Below the pieces are notes generated by a model. That model was given only the letters and a program-made list of their open reading frames with translations. It was not told the origin of the DNA and ran no database searches. A stretch of 37,004 bases of DNA, from the NCBI GenBank assembly GCA_905235625.1, contig CAJOLX010000011.1:1-37004 (forward strand), read 5' to 3'. Source of the stretch: an uncultured Clostridia bacterium. Its GTDB lineage: Bacteria; Bacillota; Clostridia; Oscillospirales; Acutalibacteraceae. The translations under genes and the position numbers were made by a program. Each line of letters starts with the position of its first letter. The first letter of the stretch is position 1. Positions 7,115 to 15,647 of this stretch are shown piece by piece.

Positions 7115-10100
7115 TTACGCCACGTTGTTATCTGCCCAAAGTTCACACTGAGTCATAACAGTCTGAATTGCATCTTCTCTGTCCTTTGGCGGGTAATCAT
7201 ATTCTTTCAGCAAACGCTTTATCATTTTTCGCATTTTAGCTCTTGCCGATTCTTTTTTAGTCCAGTCGACTGTTCTGTTTTGGCGAAGCTTTTCCGTCAG
7301 TTCTTTTGTCATTGCAATCAGAACATCATTTTCATAGAAATCTTTTATTGCTTGGGGCTTCGTCAAGGCGTCGTAAAAAGCCAGTTCGTCTTCATTCAGC
7401 CCTAAATTTTCGCCTTCATTTTTAGCGGTTTCGATTTGTTTTGCAAGCTTGAGCAATTCAGCAATAACTTCTTCGTTTGTAAGCATTCCGTTCAAATAAC
7501 GATTCATGGACTCCTGCAAGATGTCGCTGAATTTCTCACTTTTTACAACATTGGTGCGTTTGTAGATATGAACCTGTTCTGCAATCAACTTTTTAAGGAG
7601 CTCTATTGCAAGATTTTTCTCTTTCATGTTTGCAATTTCGTTGAGAAACTTTTCATCAAAGAGATTGAATTCATTGCCTACATTTGAAAACAGATTTATG
7701 ACGCCTTCGCTTTTTACACTTTGCTTAAGAAGCTCATTTATGCGGTCATTCACTTCTTTAAGCGAAAGTTTTTTGCCTCCGCCTTGATTCATAAGACGGC
7801 TCAGCATTACTCTTACCGCTTCGAAGAAAGACGCTTCGTAGCGCATTTCTTCGCTGACAAGAGAAGCGCAGAGCGAAAGCGATTGTTTCAACAGAAGCGA
7901 TTCTTTTGCAAAGCTTTCTTTTTGCTTTGATCTTGACGGTTCAACAAGGAAGTTAACTGCTCCGCTGATCGCCTTTGCTCTTTCAAGATCTGTGCCGGTT
8001 GTGAACTTGCCGTAATCGTAGCCGTGCATAAGGTCACGGCATACTTCGAGCTTTTCGATGAATTTCGGATAAGCAATCTTGGCAACATCGGTGTCGCCGT
8101 AGTTCTTCTTATCCCTTACGGTATAATCATTCATCGCCTGCTTCAGAGCAGATGCAATGCCTACATAGTCAACTACGAGGCCGCCTTCTTTGTCACGAAA
8201 CACTCTGTTTACTCTCGCTATTGCCTGCATCAGATTATATCCTGCCATGGGCTTGTACACATACATGGTTGCAAGCGACGGCACATCAAAGCCGGTGAGC
8301 CACATATCAACAACTATCGCTATTTTCAGCGGGCTGTCATTATCTTTGAATTTGGCTGCCAATTCATCTTTATGGCGTTTGTTTCCGATTATATCGTGCC
8401 ACTCTTCCGGATCTTGATTACCGGATGTCATTACAACGGCGACTTTCTCCGTCCAATCGGGGCGCAATTCAAGAATCCGCTTATAAATCTTCATGGCAAT
8501 CGGTCTTGAATATGCAACTATCATCGCCTTGCCGGTAAGCAGATTTTCTCTGTAATTTTCGTAATGATCGAGAATATCAAATACAAGAGAATCAATTGTT
8601 TTATCGTTGCCGAGTATGGCGTCCATTTTCCCAAGCTCTTTTTTGCTTTTTTCGATTACGCCCGGTTCGGTCTGCTCAGCCATAATGTCATATTCATCGT
8701 CAATGAGCCTGAGCGTTGCCTCGTCGAGCTTGAGCTTAATTACACGGCTTTCATAATAAACGGGTCTGGTCGCACCGTCTTCCACAGCCTGGGTCATATC
8801 ATAAATATCAATATATTCTCCGAACACCTCGCGCGTATTGCGATCATTTTGCGAAACGGGCGTGCCGGTAAAGCCGATGTATGTTGCATTAGGAAGGCTG
8901 TTTCGAATAATTCTTGCGGATCCGATAACCCGTTTTGCTACTTCTTCGCCTTCCTCATTTGTCGTTATCTTGATTTTTTCGGTCAAGCCGTATTGACCCC
9001 TGTGCGCTTCATCCGCCATAACAATAATATTGCGGCGCTCGGATAAGCACTCAAAGGATTCTTCAAATTTTTGCATTGTGGTGAAGATAATTCCGTTTGC
9101 CTTCCTTCCCTCAAGCAAAGAGCGCAAATTTTCTCTGCTCTGTGCCTGCACGGGACTTTGACGCAGGAAGTTTTTACATTTCGCAAACTGACCGAACAGT
9201 TGATTGTCAAGGTCGTTTCTGTCGGTTATAACAACAATTGTTGGGCTGTTAAGCGCCTCTTGCAGCAAATGAGCATAAAACACCATAGACAGTGATTTCC
9301 CGCTGCCCTGTGTGTGCCAGAAGACGCCGCCTTTGCCGTCGCCGCCTTCACCTGCCGCTCTTTTTGTTGAAACTATCGCTTTGTTTACTGCAAAATATTG
9401 ATGATAACCGGCTAATATTTTGAATTGCTTTATTCCTTCGTCCGAAAAACAGATAAAATTCTTTATAATATCGAGAAAGCGATTCTTTTCAAATATGCCT
9501 TCAAAGAATGTATCAAACTGCGCATACTGCGTGTTTTCATAGCTGCCATCGGTTGTTTTCCACTCCATGAAGCGGTCTTCACCTGAAGTGATGGTGCCCG
9601 CTTTTGATGTGAACTGATCGCTCATAACACAGATGCAGTTATAAATAAACATGGATGGGATTTCTTTCATGTAATTGCGAAGCTGCAAATATGCGTCGGA
9701 TGCATCCGTTTCTTCTCTTGATGGGGATTTCAGCTCAACAATCACAACAGGCAAACCGTTTAGAAAAATTACAATATCCGGTCGCTTTTCGCTGTTTTCT
9801 TCATACGTCCACTGGTTTGCGACTATAAATGAATTGTTATCAAGGTTTTTGTAGTCTACAAGATAGCAAAGAGCCGAACGTTCTTCGCCATTCTCAAAAT
9901 AACGAACCGGGACACCGTTTTGAATGTAGTCTGTAAACACGGCGTTTTTCTGCACAAGTTCGCCGTTTTCAAAATTTTTGAGTTTATACAGAGCGTCATT
10001 TATGCCGTCTTCGGGCAATGAGGGATTAAGACGGTGTATTGAATCAATCAATATATCATCGTAGACAGGGCTTTTGAAATTTCTTTCAACATCAGGCCCG

Positions 10101-10177
10101 TAAACATATTCATAACCCATGTTGCGAAAAAGCTCTAAAACCGAGTTTTCATAATCGGCTTCGGTAAATCCGGGCAT
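7115..10177 (-). CDS. hsdR: Type I restriction endonuclease subunit R
   Basis: This 1020-aa motor and nuclease subunit translocates DNA with ATP and cuts it at a distance from the unmethylated target. The PD-(D/E)XK nuclease is at the N-terminus: D134 in RPDIVIF, then E148 and K150 in VELKSP. The helicase domain has Walker A HTQGSGKS (288-295), DEAH (389-392), GFTGTP (435-440) and a helicase C-terminal motif QAIARVNR. The ATG at 10177 follows AGGAGA. Every catalytic motif is present and the length is normal. It works with the HsdM and HsdS encoded upstream. Confidence 0.96.
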   Translation of the reverse strand: MPGFTEADYENSVLELFRNMGYEYVYGPDVERNFKSPVYDDILIDSIHRLNPSLPEDGINDALYKLKNFENGELVQKNAVFTDYIQNGVPVRYFENGEERSALCYLVDYKNLDNNSFIVANQWTYEENSEKRPDIVIFLNGLPVVIVELKSPSREETDASDAYLQLRNYMKEIPSMFIYNCICVMSDQFTSKAGTITSGEDRFMEWKTTDGSYENTQYAQFDTFFEGIFEKNRFLDIIKNFICFSDEGIKQFKILAGYHQYFAVNKAIVSTKRAAGEGGDGKGGVFWHTQGSGKSLSMVFYAHLLQEALNSPTIVVITDRNDLDNQLFGQFAKCKNFLRQSPVQAQSRENLRSLLEGRKANGIIFTTMQKFEESFECLSERRNIIVMADEAHRGQYGLTEKIKITTNEEGEEVAKRVIGSARIIRNSLPNATYIGFTGTPVSQNDRNTREVFGEYIDIYDMTQAVEDGATRPVYYESRVIKLKLDEATLRLIDDEYDIMAEQTEPGVIEKSKKELGKMDAILGNDKTIDSLVFDILDHYENYRENLLTGKAMIVAYSRPIAMKIYKRILELRPDWTEKVAVVMTSGNQDPEEWHDIIGNKRHKDELAAKFKDNDSPLKIAIVVDMWLTGFDVPSLATMYVYKPMAGYNLMQAIARVNRVFRDKEGGLVVDYVGIASALKQAMNDYTVRDKKNYGDTDVAKIAYPKFIEKLEVCRDLMHGYDYGKFTTGTDLERAKAISGAVNFLVEPSRSKQKESFAKESLLLKQSLSLCASLVSEEMRYEASFFEAVRVMLSRLMNQGGGKKLSLKEVNDRINELLKQSVKSEGVINLFSNVGNEFNLFDEKFLNEIANMKEKNLAIELLKKLIAEQVHIYKRTNVVKSEKFSDILQESMNRYLNGMLTNEEVIAELLKLAKQIETAKNEGENLGLNEDELAFYDALTKPQAIKDFYENDVLIAMTKELTEKLRQNRTVDWTKKESARAKMRKMIKRLLKEYDYPPKDREDAIQTVMTQCELWADNNVA

Positions 10178-10250
10178 ATTATCTATCTCCTTTTGTGAGA
10201 AGTGATTTTTTGTTCAGCAATATTGAAATTATTGCTTGTGCCTCTTTGGG

Positions 10251-10604
10251 TTATCCTCTAAGTTCCCAAATGCTGTTGGTATCTGACAATTTACAGCCAT
10301 CACATGCAGCGGCTACAATTCCCTGATCTATCAATTCTGATAACAGTTTTATAATGTCTTCTTTCGATTTATTTAGCTTCTTTGCCAATATCTCCGTACT
10401 TGCAACAATATTTTCTTCTAAATAAGATTTTATAGCTTCGAGATCCTGATTGTGTGCTTCTTCTTTTTCCTTTTTCTTTTTTTGTATGACCTGCTTTATG
10501 CATTTAGGGATAATCTTAAAAACCGCTGGAAATATAACAATAAGGATTGCAATAGCAGCAAGCACTCCTTGATTATCATTACACCATTTTAATATTTCTA
10601 ACAT
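10251..10604 (-). CDS. Small membrane-anchored protein with winged-helix-like C-terminus, inside the hsd operon
   Basis: I do not recognise this 117-aa protein. Residues about 13-34 (GVLAAIAILIVIFPAVFKII) form one hydrophobic membrane segment. A very basic, charged stretch follows (QKKKKEKEEAHNQDLEAI). The last 60 residues read like a winged-helix domain (VASTEILAKKLNKSKEDIIKLLSELIDQGIV). It lies 32 bp after hsdS and 73 bp before hsdR on the same strand, so it is very probably co-transcribed. Such an insert is not a standard subunit. It may tie the complex or its regulation to the membrane, which is inference. Confidence 0.7.
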   Translation of the reverse strand: MLEILKWCNDNQGVLAAIAILIVIFPAVFKIIPKCIKQVIQKKKKEKEEAHNQDLEAIKSYLEENIVASTEILAKKLNKSKEDIIKLLSELIDQGIVAAACDGCKLSDTNSIWELRG

Positions 10605-10636
10605 TTATGTCCTCCCATAAACAATAATTTAGCGGC

Positions 10637-11800
10637 TTAGAGTTCTATGTCGGATACATCCAGCTCGCCTGAGATCAATCTTGGTAAAAGAGAATCTCTT
10701 AGCTGAGATAATCTTAGTGATTCGATGCTATTTTGTACTTCTGCATCGTACATTGGCTGTAATACCTTTGATAATTCTCTTGCAGACTCTTCTTCAAAAG
10801 AAACCTCCAGTTTAAGAGTCTCAACCGGACTAAGGTTTTGCTGAGCGGTGCCTTTCGCTATGGTTTCAAGTGAGGTTTTCATCGAAGGCAAGCGGAAGTA
10901 GTAATACAACCACGGTAATAGCTCATTTCTGTTTGGAACAAACTTGGCAACACGTTGATTCAAAAGGAGGTTGTTTTCATAAACAATGCCGACCCTTCCA
11001 ACGTTACCAGTTAGAGATAGCAGAGAATCGCCTATCGATAAGAAACAACCTGCTTTCATATTTTGTGGCACATCATCAATGAAAGCTGCACCTTGAGAAT
11101 CAATCTTTCCATCTTGAACATTTTTGATGGTGATGATTCGATATTTCCCGATAGGCAAATAGCTTTTACTTTGAAAGGCATACCCGTTTTCAAAACGCAT
11201 TATTTGTCCTAATTCGGTGGTAAATGACATAGAGGCACAATAGTTAGTCATTAAAGCCGTTGCTTGCTGCTCTAAATTATTGTTTATCTGATTGTTTAAG
11301 GCAATCTTATCGTCAAGGGCTTTTAGCAGGCTACCAATTTTCCGTTGTTCCTCAAGCGAGGGGACAGATATCATCAAGTTCTCAACTACAGAGGTTTGAA
11401 CACGCTGCCTACCTGATGAACCTACCATTGATTTGATTGCCGGCTCCCGAACAATTGGACTACAAATCAAATAATATAGGAAATCGGGATCGACATTTTC
11501 CTTCGCTCTAAAAACAATGTACTCTGTAGAGCCGAATCCAATCTCATTTTCGTCAAGTATGCTAACCTTTGCTACCTTTCCATTCTCTAAACAAGGGGTA
11601 ATTCGAGCCATGATCGTATCGCCATTTCGAAACTTCGTGCCGCCCGAAAAGGCTTTCCACTCATAAGAGGGAATTTCTCTACAAAACGGTTGCAATTTAT
11701 CCATTGCAACTTTTTTAGCCAATGTACCCTTTGATAATTTTTCTGTGGGATTAAAATAGGCTATATCCGAGAGCTTTACATTGTATCGTTCAGATTTCAT
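10637..11800 (-). CDS. hsdS: Type I restriction-modification specificity subunit
   Basis: This subunit sets the DNA target of the HsdM and HsdR complexes. I chose ATG 11800 (387 aa) over the longer frame to 11857, because it overlaps the end of hsdM by 11 bases and has GGGGG upstream. Two target-recognition domains are visible, at about 1-145 and 190-345. Each is followed by a conserved helical spacer: SLEEQRKIGSLLKALDDKI at 148-166, and ELSKVLQPMYDAEVQNSIESL near the C-terminus. The two half-repeats are complete, so it should read a bipartite site. I cannot predict the sequence it recognises. Confidence 0.93.
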   Translation of the reverse strand: MKSERYNVKLSDIAYFNPTEKLSKGTLAKKVAMDKLQPFCREIPSYEWKAFSGGTKFRNGDTIMARITPCLENGKVAKVSILDENEIGFGSTEYIVFRAKENVDPDFLYYLICSPIVREPAIKSMVGSSGRQRVQTSVVENLMISVPSLEEQRKIGSLLKALDDKIALNNQINNNLEQQATALMTNYCASMSFTTELGQIMRFENGYAFQSKSYLPIGKYRIITIKNVQDGKIDSQGAAFIDDVPQNMKAGCFLSIGDSLLSLTGNVGRVGIVYENNLLLNQRVAKFVPNRNELLPWLYYYFRLPSMKTSLETIAKGTAQQNLSPVETLKLEVSFEEESARELSKVLQPMYDAEVQNSIESLRLSQLRDSLLPRLISGELDVSDIEL

Positions 11801-13298
11801 ACCCAATCGCCCCCAGCTTCTTGCGGATTTCTTCTTCCAGTTCGTGGGATTTGGCAAACATATCGGAAAGCTCGGATGTAAGACGGGTCATTTTCTGCTC
11901 AAAGGGTTCGCCGTCATCTTCCTGCTCTTCAATACCTACATATCTGCCGGGCGTGAGAATATAATCCTGCTTTTCAATGTCCTGAAGCGTGGCAACCGCA
12001 CAGAATCCCTTTACATCTTCCAGCGTTCCGTTCTGGAAAGCTTCAAATGTATCTGCTATTTTGGAAATGTCAGCATCCGTGAAGTCTCTGTGTTTACGGT
12101 CTACCATATAGCCCATCTTGCGAGCGTCAATAAAAACAGTTTTGCCTTTCTGCTTTTTATTTCGGCTGATAAACCACAGTGTAACGGGAATTGTTACAGA
12201 GTAGAAGAGCTGGGTTGGCAAGGCAACAATGCCCTCAATAAGATCAGCATTGATTATATTCTTTCTGATTTCTCCCTCGCCGCTTGACTGAGTGGAGAGC
12301 GCTCCGTTTGCGAGCACCAAACCGATTTTTCCATTTGGCGCAAGGTGATGAATCATGTGCTGAATCCATGCATAGTTGGCATTGCCGGCAGGAGGCAAGC
12401 CGTATTTCCAGCGGACATCGTCAACCAGATCTTCCTGATGCCAGGGGTGATAGTTAAACGGAGGATTGGCGAGAATGAAATCGGCTTTCATCTGCGGATG
12501 CAGATCATTTGTAAAAGTATCCGCCTGATAAGGCCCGAAATCAGCTTCAATGCCGCGAATCGCCATATTGATTTTTGCCATTTTCCAAGTGTCTGCGTTT
12601 GCTTCCTGACCGTAAACGGAGATATTCCCTCTGTTGCCGGAATGCGCTTCAATAAACTTTGCGCTCTGCACAAACATGCCGCCCGAACCGCAGCAAGGGT
12701 CATAAACACGGCAGTTATCAAACGGTTTTAATATTTCAACAAGTGTTTTAACCACGCTTGACGGCGTGTAAAACTCACCGCCTCCGACTCCTTCTTTTTC
12801 GGCAAATTGAGCTATACAGTATTCATAGGTGCGCCCCAAAAGGTCTTCGCTTGCCTCAGAATCGCTCATGTCAATGTTATTGGTGAAAATATCGACAACA
12901 TCACCGAGAACTCGCTTATCAAGATCCGGATTTGCATAATTTTTGGGCAAAACATTTTTCAACGATTTGTTTTCATCTTCAATTGCTCTCATTGCGTTAT
13001 CAATCACCGAGCCGATCTCAGGAGTGTGCGCCGCCGAAGCTATGACCGACCAGCGCGCCTCTTCAGGCACGAAAAATATGTTTTCGGAGGTATACTCATC
13101 GCGGTCATTTTCGAAGCCGTCGCCCTCTTCAACAAGTTCATTGTATTTCTTATCAAAAGCTGATGAAATATAACGCAGGAAAATGAGTCCAACAATAACT
13201 TTTCTGTATTCAGCTGCAGGGATGTGACCCCATAAAACGCAGGCGGCATCCCATATCTGTTTTTCAAATCCAAGATTAGCATTCGTTTTTTCAGCCAT
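11790..13298 (-). CDS. hsdM: Type I restriction-modification DNA methyltransferase subunit (N6-adenine)
   Basis: This methyltransferase transfers a methyl group from S-adenosylmethionine to adenine in the target set by HsdS. The N-terminal helical domain (about 1-140) is followed by the SAM-binding motif YDPCCGSGGMF (199-209) and the catalytic motif NPPF (278-281), the gamma-class arrangement. I prefer ATG 13298 (502 aa) to the frame start at 13328, because GGGG lies 8 nt upstream of it. It is the first gene of the hsd operon, and a TATAAT-like -10 box lies at 13351-13356 (minus strand) with only a weak -35. The stop overlaps hsdS. Confidence 0.96.
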   Translation of the reverse strand: MAEKTNANLGFEKQIWDAACVLWGHIPAAEYRKVIVGLIFLRYISSAFDKKYNELVEEGDGFENDRDEYTSENIFFVPEEARWSVIASAAHTPEIGSVIDNAMRAIEDENKSLKNVLPKNYANPDLDKRVLGDVVDIFTNNIDMSDSEASEDLLGRTYEYCIAQFAEKEGVGGGEFYTPSSVVKTLVEILKPFDNCRVYDPCCGSGGMFVQSAKFIEAHSGNRGNISVYGQEANADTWKMAKINMAIRGIEADFGPYQADTFTNDLHPQMKADFILANPPFNYHPWHQEDLVDDVRWKYGLPPAGNANYAWIQHMIHHLAPNGKIGLVLANGALSTQSSGEGEIRKNIINADLIEGIVALPTQLFYSVTIPVTLWFISRNKKQKGKTVFIDARKMGYMVDRKHRDFTDADISKIADTFEAFQNGTLEDVKGFCAVATLQDIEKQDYILTPGRYVGIEEQEDDGEPFEQKMTRLTSELSDMFAKSHELEEEIRKKLGAIGYEI

Positions 13299-13350
13299 AT
13301 TCATTACCCCATTTATTTCATAAGTCAAGAAAAATCTTTTAAATAAAGTT

Positions 13351-13379
13351 ATTATATCAATATTTGCCCTGAATTTCTA
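13351..13379 (-). promoter_or_regulatory. Probable hsd operon promoter
   Basis: On the minus strand TATAAT (13351-13356) lies about 53 bp upstream of the hsdM start in A+T-rich DNA. The base block 17 nt upstream (TAGAAA, 13374-13379) is a poor -35, so the promoter may be weak or activator-dependent. Confidence 0.4.
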
Positions 13380-13420
13380 CTGTTTTGCCAAATATTTTGC
13401 CGAAAAATATAGCTACGGAA

Positions 13421-14785
13421 TCAGTATTTCAGCCGCTCGACGGGGATGCAATAAAGGCTTTTTGTTTCGGCGGATTCTTTGACGCACCAATCGCTGAAAC
13501 GGTGAAAACCGAACAGGAGCAGGCGGGTATCAAATGGCGGAGCATAGCGGCGCATAACTCTGTAATACCGTTCAACGTCCTCCTTGGTGAAACGCTGCTC
13601 AGCGTTGCGCGGGAAAACGGCAAAATAGGTAACGCCCCGATATTTGCAGATAAAATCAATCTTCACCTTGCAGCCGTCCTTGAATGTGAACGAAACAGGC
13701 TGAAACGCCTGCGGGAAGCGGGTTGCTGCCCAACGAATGTCGGCAGATTCTTCCATGCGATTCTGATAGGAAAACTGCTGCAGATAGCGTTTGCAGGCGC
13801 CATGCACGCAGGGCAGCATCAACGTTTTGTCAATGGTTTGCAAAACTGTTTGCATCACATCCTCCGGATTTGCAATCAGCCGCTCGCGGTTCGGATAAAT
13901 GTAAAGCATCCAGAATTTGAAATAGCTGTTTGTCAGGTGATAGGCGGCGCTGCGCTCGTTTTCCGCTTTGCGCACCTCCACGATGTGACGCTCAATCAGC
14001 GCTTTTAGGTAAGTGTCGGTTTTGTTATTCGGATAGCCGGCGGCTTTCGCAATCTCCGAGATTCTGTGTTTCCCTTGCGCAAGCGCCGAAAGAATCGGAT
14101 AGTAGGATTCCGGCGCACGGATCGACCGATGCAAAAGCGAAGGAAAGAAGGTAACAAGTGAAGAATCAAAATGCAGCATTCGCCGCAAATTTTCTTCCAA
14201 TGAAAGCGCGGCGTCGACTTCTTTGCATGCCGCAGGCAGTCCGCCGGTGATCGCCCACAAACGCGCAGCATCGGCGGCTTCGGCATCCGGCAGCGCTTTT
14301 GCAAAATGCCAAATCGCGCGCGGCAGAATTTCTACGGATTCTTTCCGAAAACTCTTTTCCGCATTTTCTTCCTCTATGTAGATGACAACGAATCTTGCAT
14401 TCTGTAATTTTTTCAATCCGCAGGAAAAGGCTTCGTCTGCGCAGAAATCAAAATCATCCACAAACAGAACAGGTACTCTTGCAAATTTTTCGGCAAGCAG
14501 CCTGTCGAAAACCTCGTCCCATTGATCCGGCGCTTCCTCCTGCGGCAGAAACAAATGCAGAAACGTTTCTTTTGCGTCGGGCGCCGTCAGATGCCGGCAG
14601 GAGAAATACCGCGCTGCCGACAAATGGTTTTGCGCATAGCTTGCGGCAAGCTCTGTTTTGCCCGCACCCGGCAGTCCGGACAGCGTGCAGCGTTTCCGTT
14701 CCTTCCCGTGATAAACACGATCCAGCGCATCGGCAATGAGGGCATTCAGCTTATCTTTTTCAGTATGACTGTCAAACGAAAGCAT
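13421..14785 (-). CDS. AAA ATPase with winged helix and DUF234-like C-terminus
   Basis: This protein of about 454 aa belongs to the archaeal-type AAA ATPases (ATPase_2 plus DUF234). Walker A GLPGAGKTE and Walker B VLFVDDFDF lie about 70 residues apart in the first quarter. A winged-helix segment follows in the middle (KHRISEIAKAAGYPNNKTDTYLKALIERHIVE), then the FKFWMLYIYPNRE stretch typical of DUF234. I favour the ATG at 14785, which lies 8 nt after GGAT; the ATG at 14791 has no room for a ribosome binding site. The gene is alone on its transcript, upstream of the hsd operon. Its function is unknown. Its general plan resembles the 602-aa ATPase at the other side of the island, but the two are only distantly alike. 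Confidence 0.72.
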   Translation of the reverse strand: MLSFDSHTEKDKLNALIADALDRVYHGKERKRCTLSGLPGAGKTELAASYAQNHLSAARYFSCRHLTAPDAKETFLHLFLPQEEAPDQWDEVFDRLLAEKFARVPVLFVDDFDFCADEAFSCGLKKLQNARFVVIYIEEENAEKSFRKESVEILPRAIWHFAKALPDAEAADAARLWAITGGLPAACKEVDAALSLEENLRRMLHFDSSLVTFFPSLLHRSIRAPESYYPILSALAQGKHRISEIAKAAGYPNNKTDTYLKALIERHIVEVRKAENERSAAYHLTNSYFKFWMLYIYPNRERLIANPEDVMQTVLQTIDKTLMLPCVHGACKRYLQQFSYQNRMEESADIRWAATRFPQAFQPVSFTFKDGCKVKIDFICKYRGVTYFAVFPRNAEQRFTKEDVERYYRVMRRYAPPFDTRLLLFGFHRFSDWCVKESAETKSLYCIPVERLKY

Positions 14786-14791
14786 AAACAT

Positions 14792-15035
14792 CTATCCAAT
14801 CTTGTTATGATACAATTCTTATCATCGCATATTTTTCGGCAGGAATCAAGAAATTTCAACCGTTTTTCAAAAATTTTTTCGAAGCGCCAATCCCAATGTC
14901 AGCAAAGGGATACGGCGCTTTTTTGTTTATAAGTTCAAAAACAAAGGGTATTCAATTGCAACGTATGGGAGGCTATACAATGAAGGGCAAAAACGGGGGT
15001 GATTAAAAAATAAAAGAATGAACACACGATAAATT
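14792..15035. other. Spacer between cargo and mobility module: inverted repeat, terminator, mini-ORF
   Basis: Next to the ATPase start a small inverted repeat (ATGATA 14807-14812, TATCAT 14820-14825) could be an operator. A plus-strand terminator follows at 14882-14924. At 14980-15006 an 8-codon open frame (MKGKNGGD, then TAA) has GGAGG 7 nt upstream of its ATG. It could be a leader peptide or the stump of a lost gene. I see no other gene. Confidence 0.45.
14882..14924 (+). terminator. Terminator insulating the mobility module
   Basis: AAGCGCC (14882-14888) pairs with GGCGCTT (14914-14920), with further pairing of ATCCC and GGGAT inside, and a T6 run follows on the plus strand. It separates the minus-strand cargo from the plus-strand mobility genes. 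Confidence 0.6.
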
Positions 15036-15125
15036 CTTTCGGTCACAAAAAGGCCGAAAGCGCACTTCTATATCATATTCCAAAATATGATATCCGTGCG
15101 GTTCGGAGCAAATTTGCATCCGAAC
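15036..15125 (-). other. oriT: Probable origin of transfer (oriT), MOBQ type
   Basis: On the minus strand a hairpin with perfect 10-bp arms (15084-15093 and 15070-15079, loop of 4) is followed by AGAAGTGCGCTTT (15069 down to 15057). This copies the oriT plan of RSF1010 and pIP501: hairpin, then TAAGTGCG|CCCT with the nick after the G. By analogy the nick would fall between 15061 and 15060. Two further inverted repeats flank it: CTTTCGG 15036-15042 with 15054-15060, and GTTCGGA 15101-15107 with 15119-15125. The relaxase gene starts about 0.55 kb downstream on the plus strand, the usual proximity. Confidence 0.72.
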
Positions 15126-15269
15126 AAAACTCGCCTGCGGCTCAGAAGGGCTCTGCCCTTCGATGCTGCGCATCTACCTTTTTGAGAATGGCTTTGCAAA
15201 TCCGAAAATCAAAATTTCGGAAAAATCGGTTTTGCCCTTCACAAATACAAAAGGGAAGGAGCGGATTTT
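15126..15269. other. Leader of the mobilization genes with short hairpins
   Basis: Short self-complementary blocks are packed here (for example GAAGGGC/GCCCTTC near 15146-15161 and GATGCTGCGCATC near 15161-15173). No gene is supported. The stretch ends in the ribosome binding site of the ORF at 15270. Confidence 0.35.
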
Positions 15270-15377
15270 ATAGAATCCTGTTTCACATCGGAAGAACTGA
15301 AAACTGCACTTATTGAAAACGGCTTTATGGATCTGACCGATGCGGAAACCAAATCCATCATAAAATGTCTGAAATAG
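15270..15377 (+). CDS. Small ORF of the mobilization operon with ATA in the start position
   Basis: A 35-aa frame reads IESCFTSEELKTALIENGFM and then DLTDAETKSIIKCLK to a TAG stop. GGAG at 15258-15261 lies exactly 8 nt before an ATA codon, with no ATG, GTG or TTG nearby. The only in-frame ATG is residue 20. The leader GGAGCGGAT is the same as in front of the excisionase-like gene at 17254, which also has ATA. I do not recognise the product. Its stop overlaps the ATG of the next frame (15365). It is either silenced by a G-to-A start mutation or read poorly from AUA. Confidence 0.5.
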   Translation: MESCFTSEELKTALIENGFMDLTDAETKSIIKCLK

Positions 15378-15647
15378 AACGCAAAGGAAGAAGCGCATTT
15401 GCACCGTGCCGTGCGCGCAGCCAACCGCGCAAAAACGACTGCTCGGAAAAAACGCGACGCCCGCACTCATCAGCTCTGCAACATCGGCGGCGCAGTTTTG
15501 AAATTCTATCCCGATCTGCAATTTCTCTATCCCAATGAATTGGAAGCATTGTTTGAATCGGTTTTTTCGTTCGATCCTGCAATTGATAACCTTGTGCAAA
15601 ATGCAATTGCAAATCGAAAAAACAATGTTGACGGGAGGAATGCGTAA
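15365..15647 (+). pseudogene. DUF3847/TraD-like small mobilization protein, frame-broken near the N-terminus
   Basis: The frame that ends at 15647 encodes KEEAHLHRAVRAANRAKTTA, then RKKRDARTHQLCNIGG and about 50 more residues. The ARTHxLCxxGG motif is typical of the small DUF3847/TraD-like proteins encoded next to MobA relaxases. The natural ATG (15365, MSEIERK) is in another frame, and a single-base change near 15383-15386 (AAAGG) would join the two. As it stands, translation from the ATG leaves the frame after about 7 codons. A TTG at 15399 could start a shortened product of 82 aa without a good ribosome site. The stop codon overlaps the presumed relaxase start. Confidence 0.6.

Noticed and set aside
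14980-15006. 8-codon frame as a true gene
   Set aside because: It has a good ribosome site but is too short to call; noted only as a possible leader peptide.
15174-15599. Minus-strand open frame in the mobilization region
   Set aside because: Plus-strand frames there show the ribosome sites and family motifs; this is their shadow.
15270-15647. One continuous protein by readthrough of the TAG at 15375
   Set aside because: The two parts share a frame, but the ATG-overlapping layout and the different families favour separate genes; no readthrough signal is visible.
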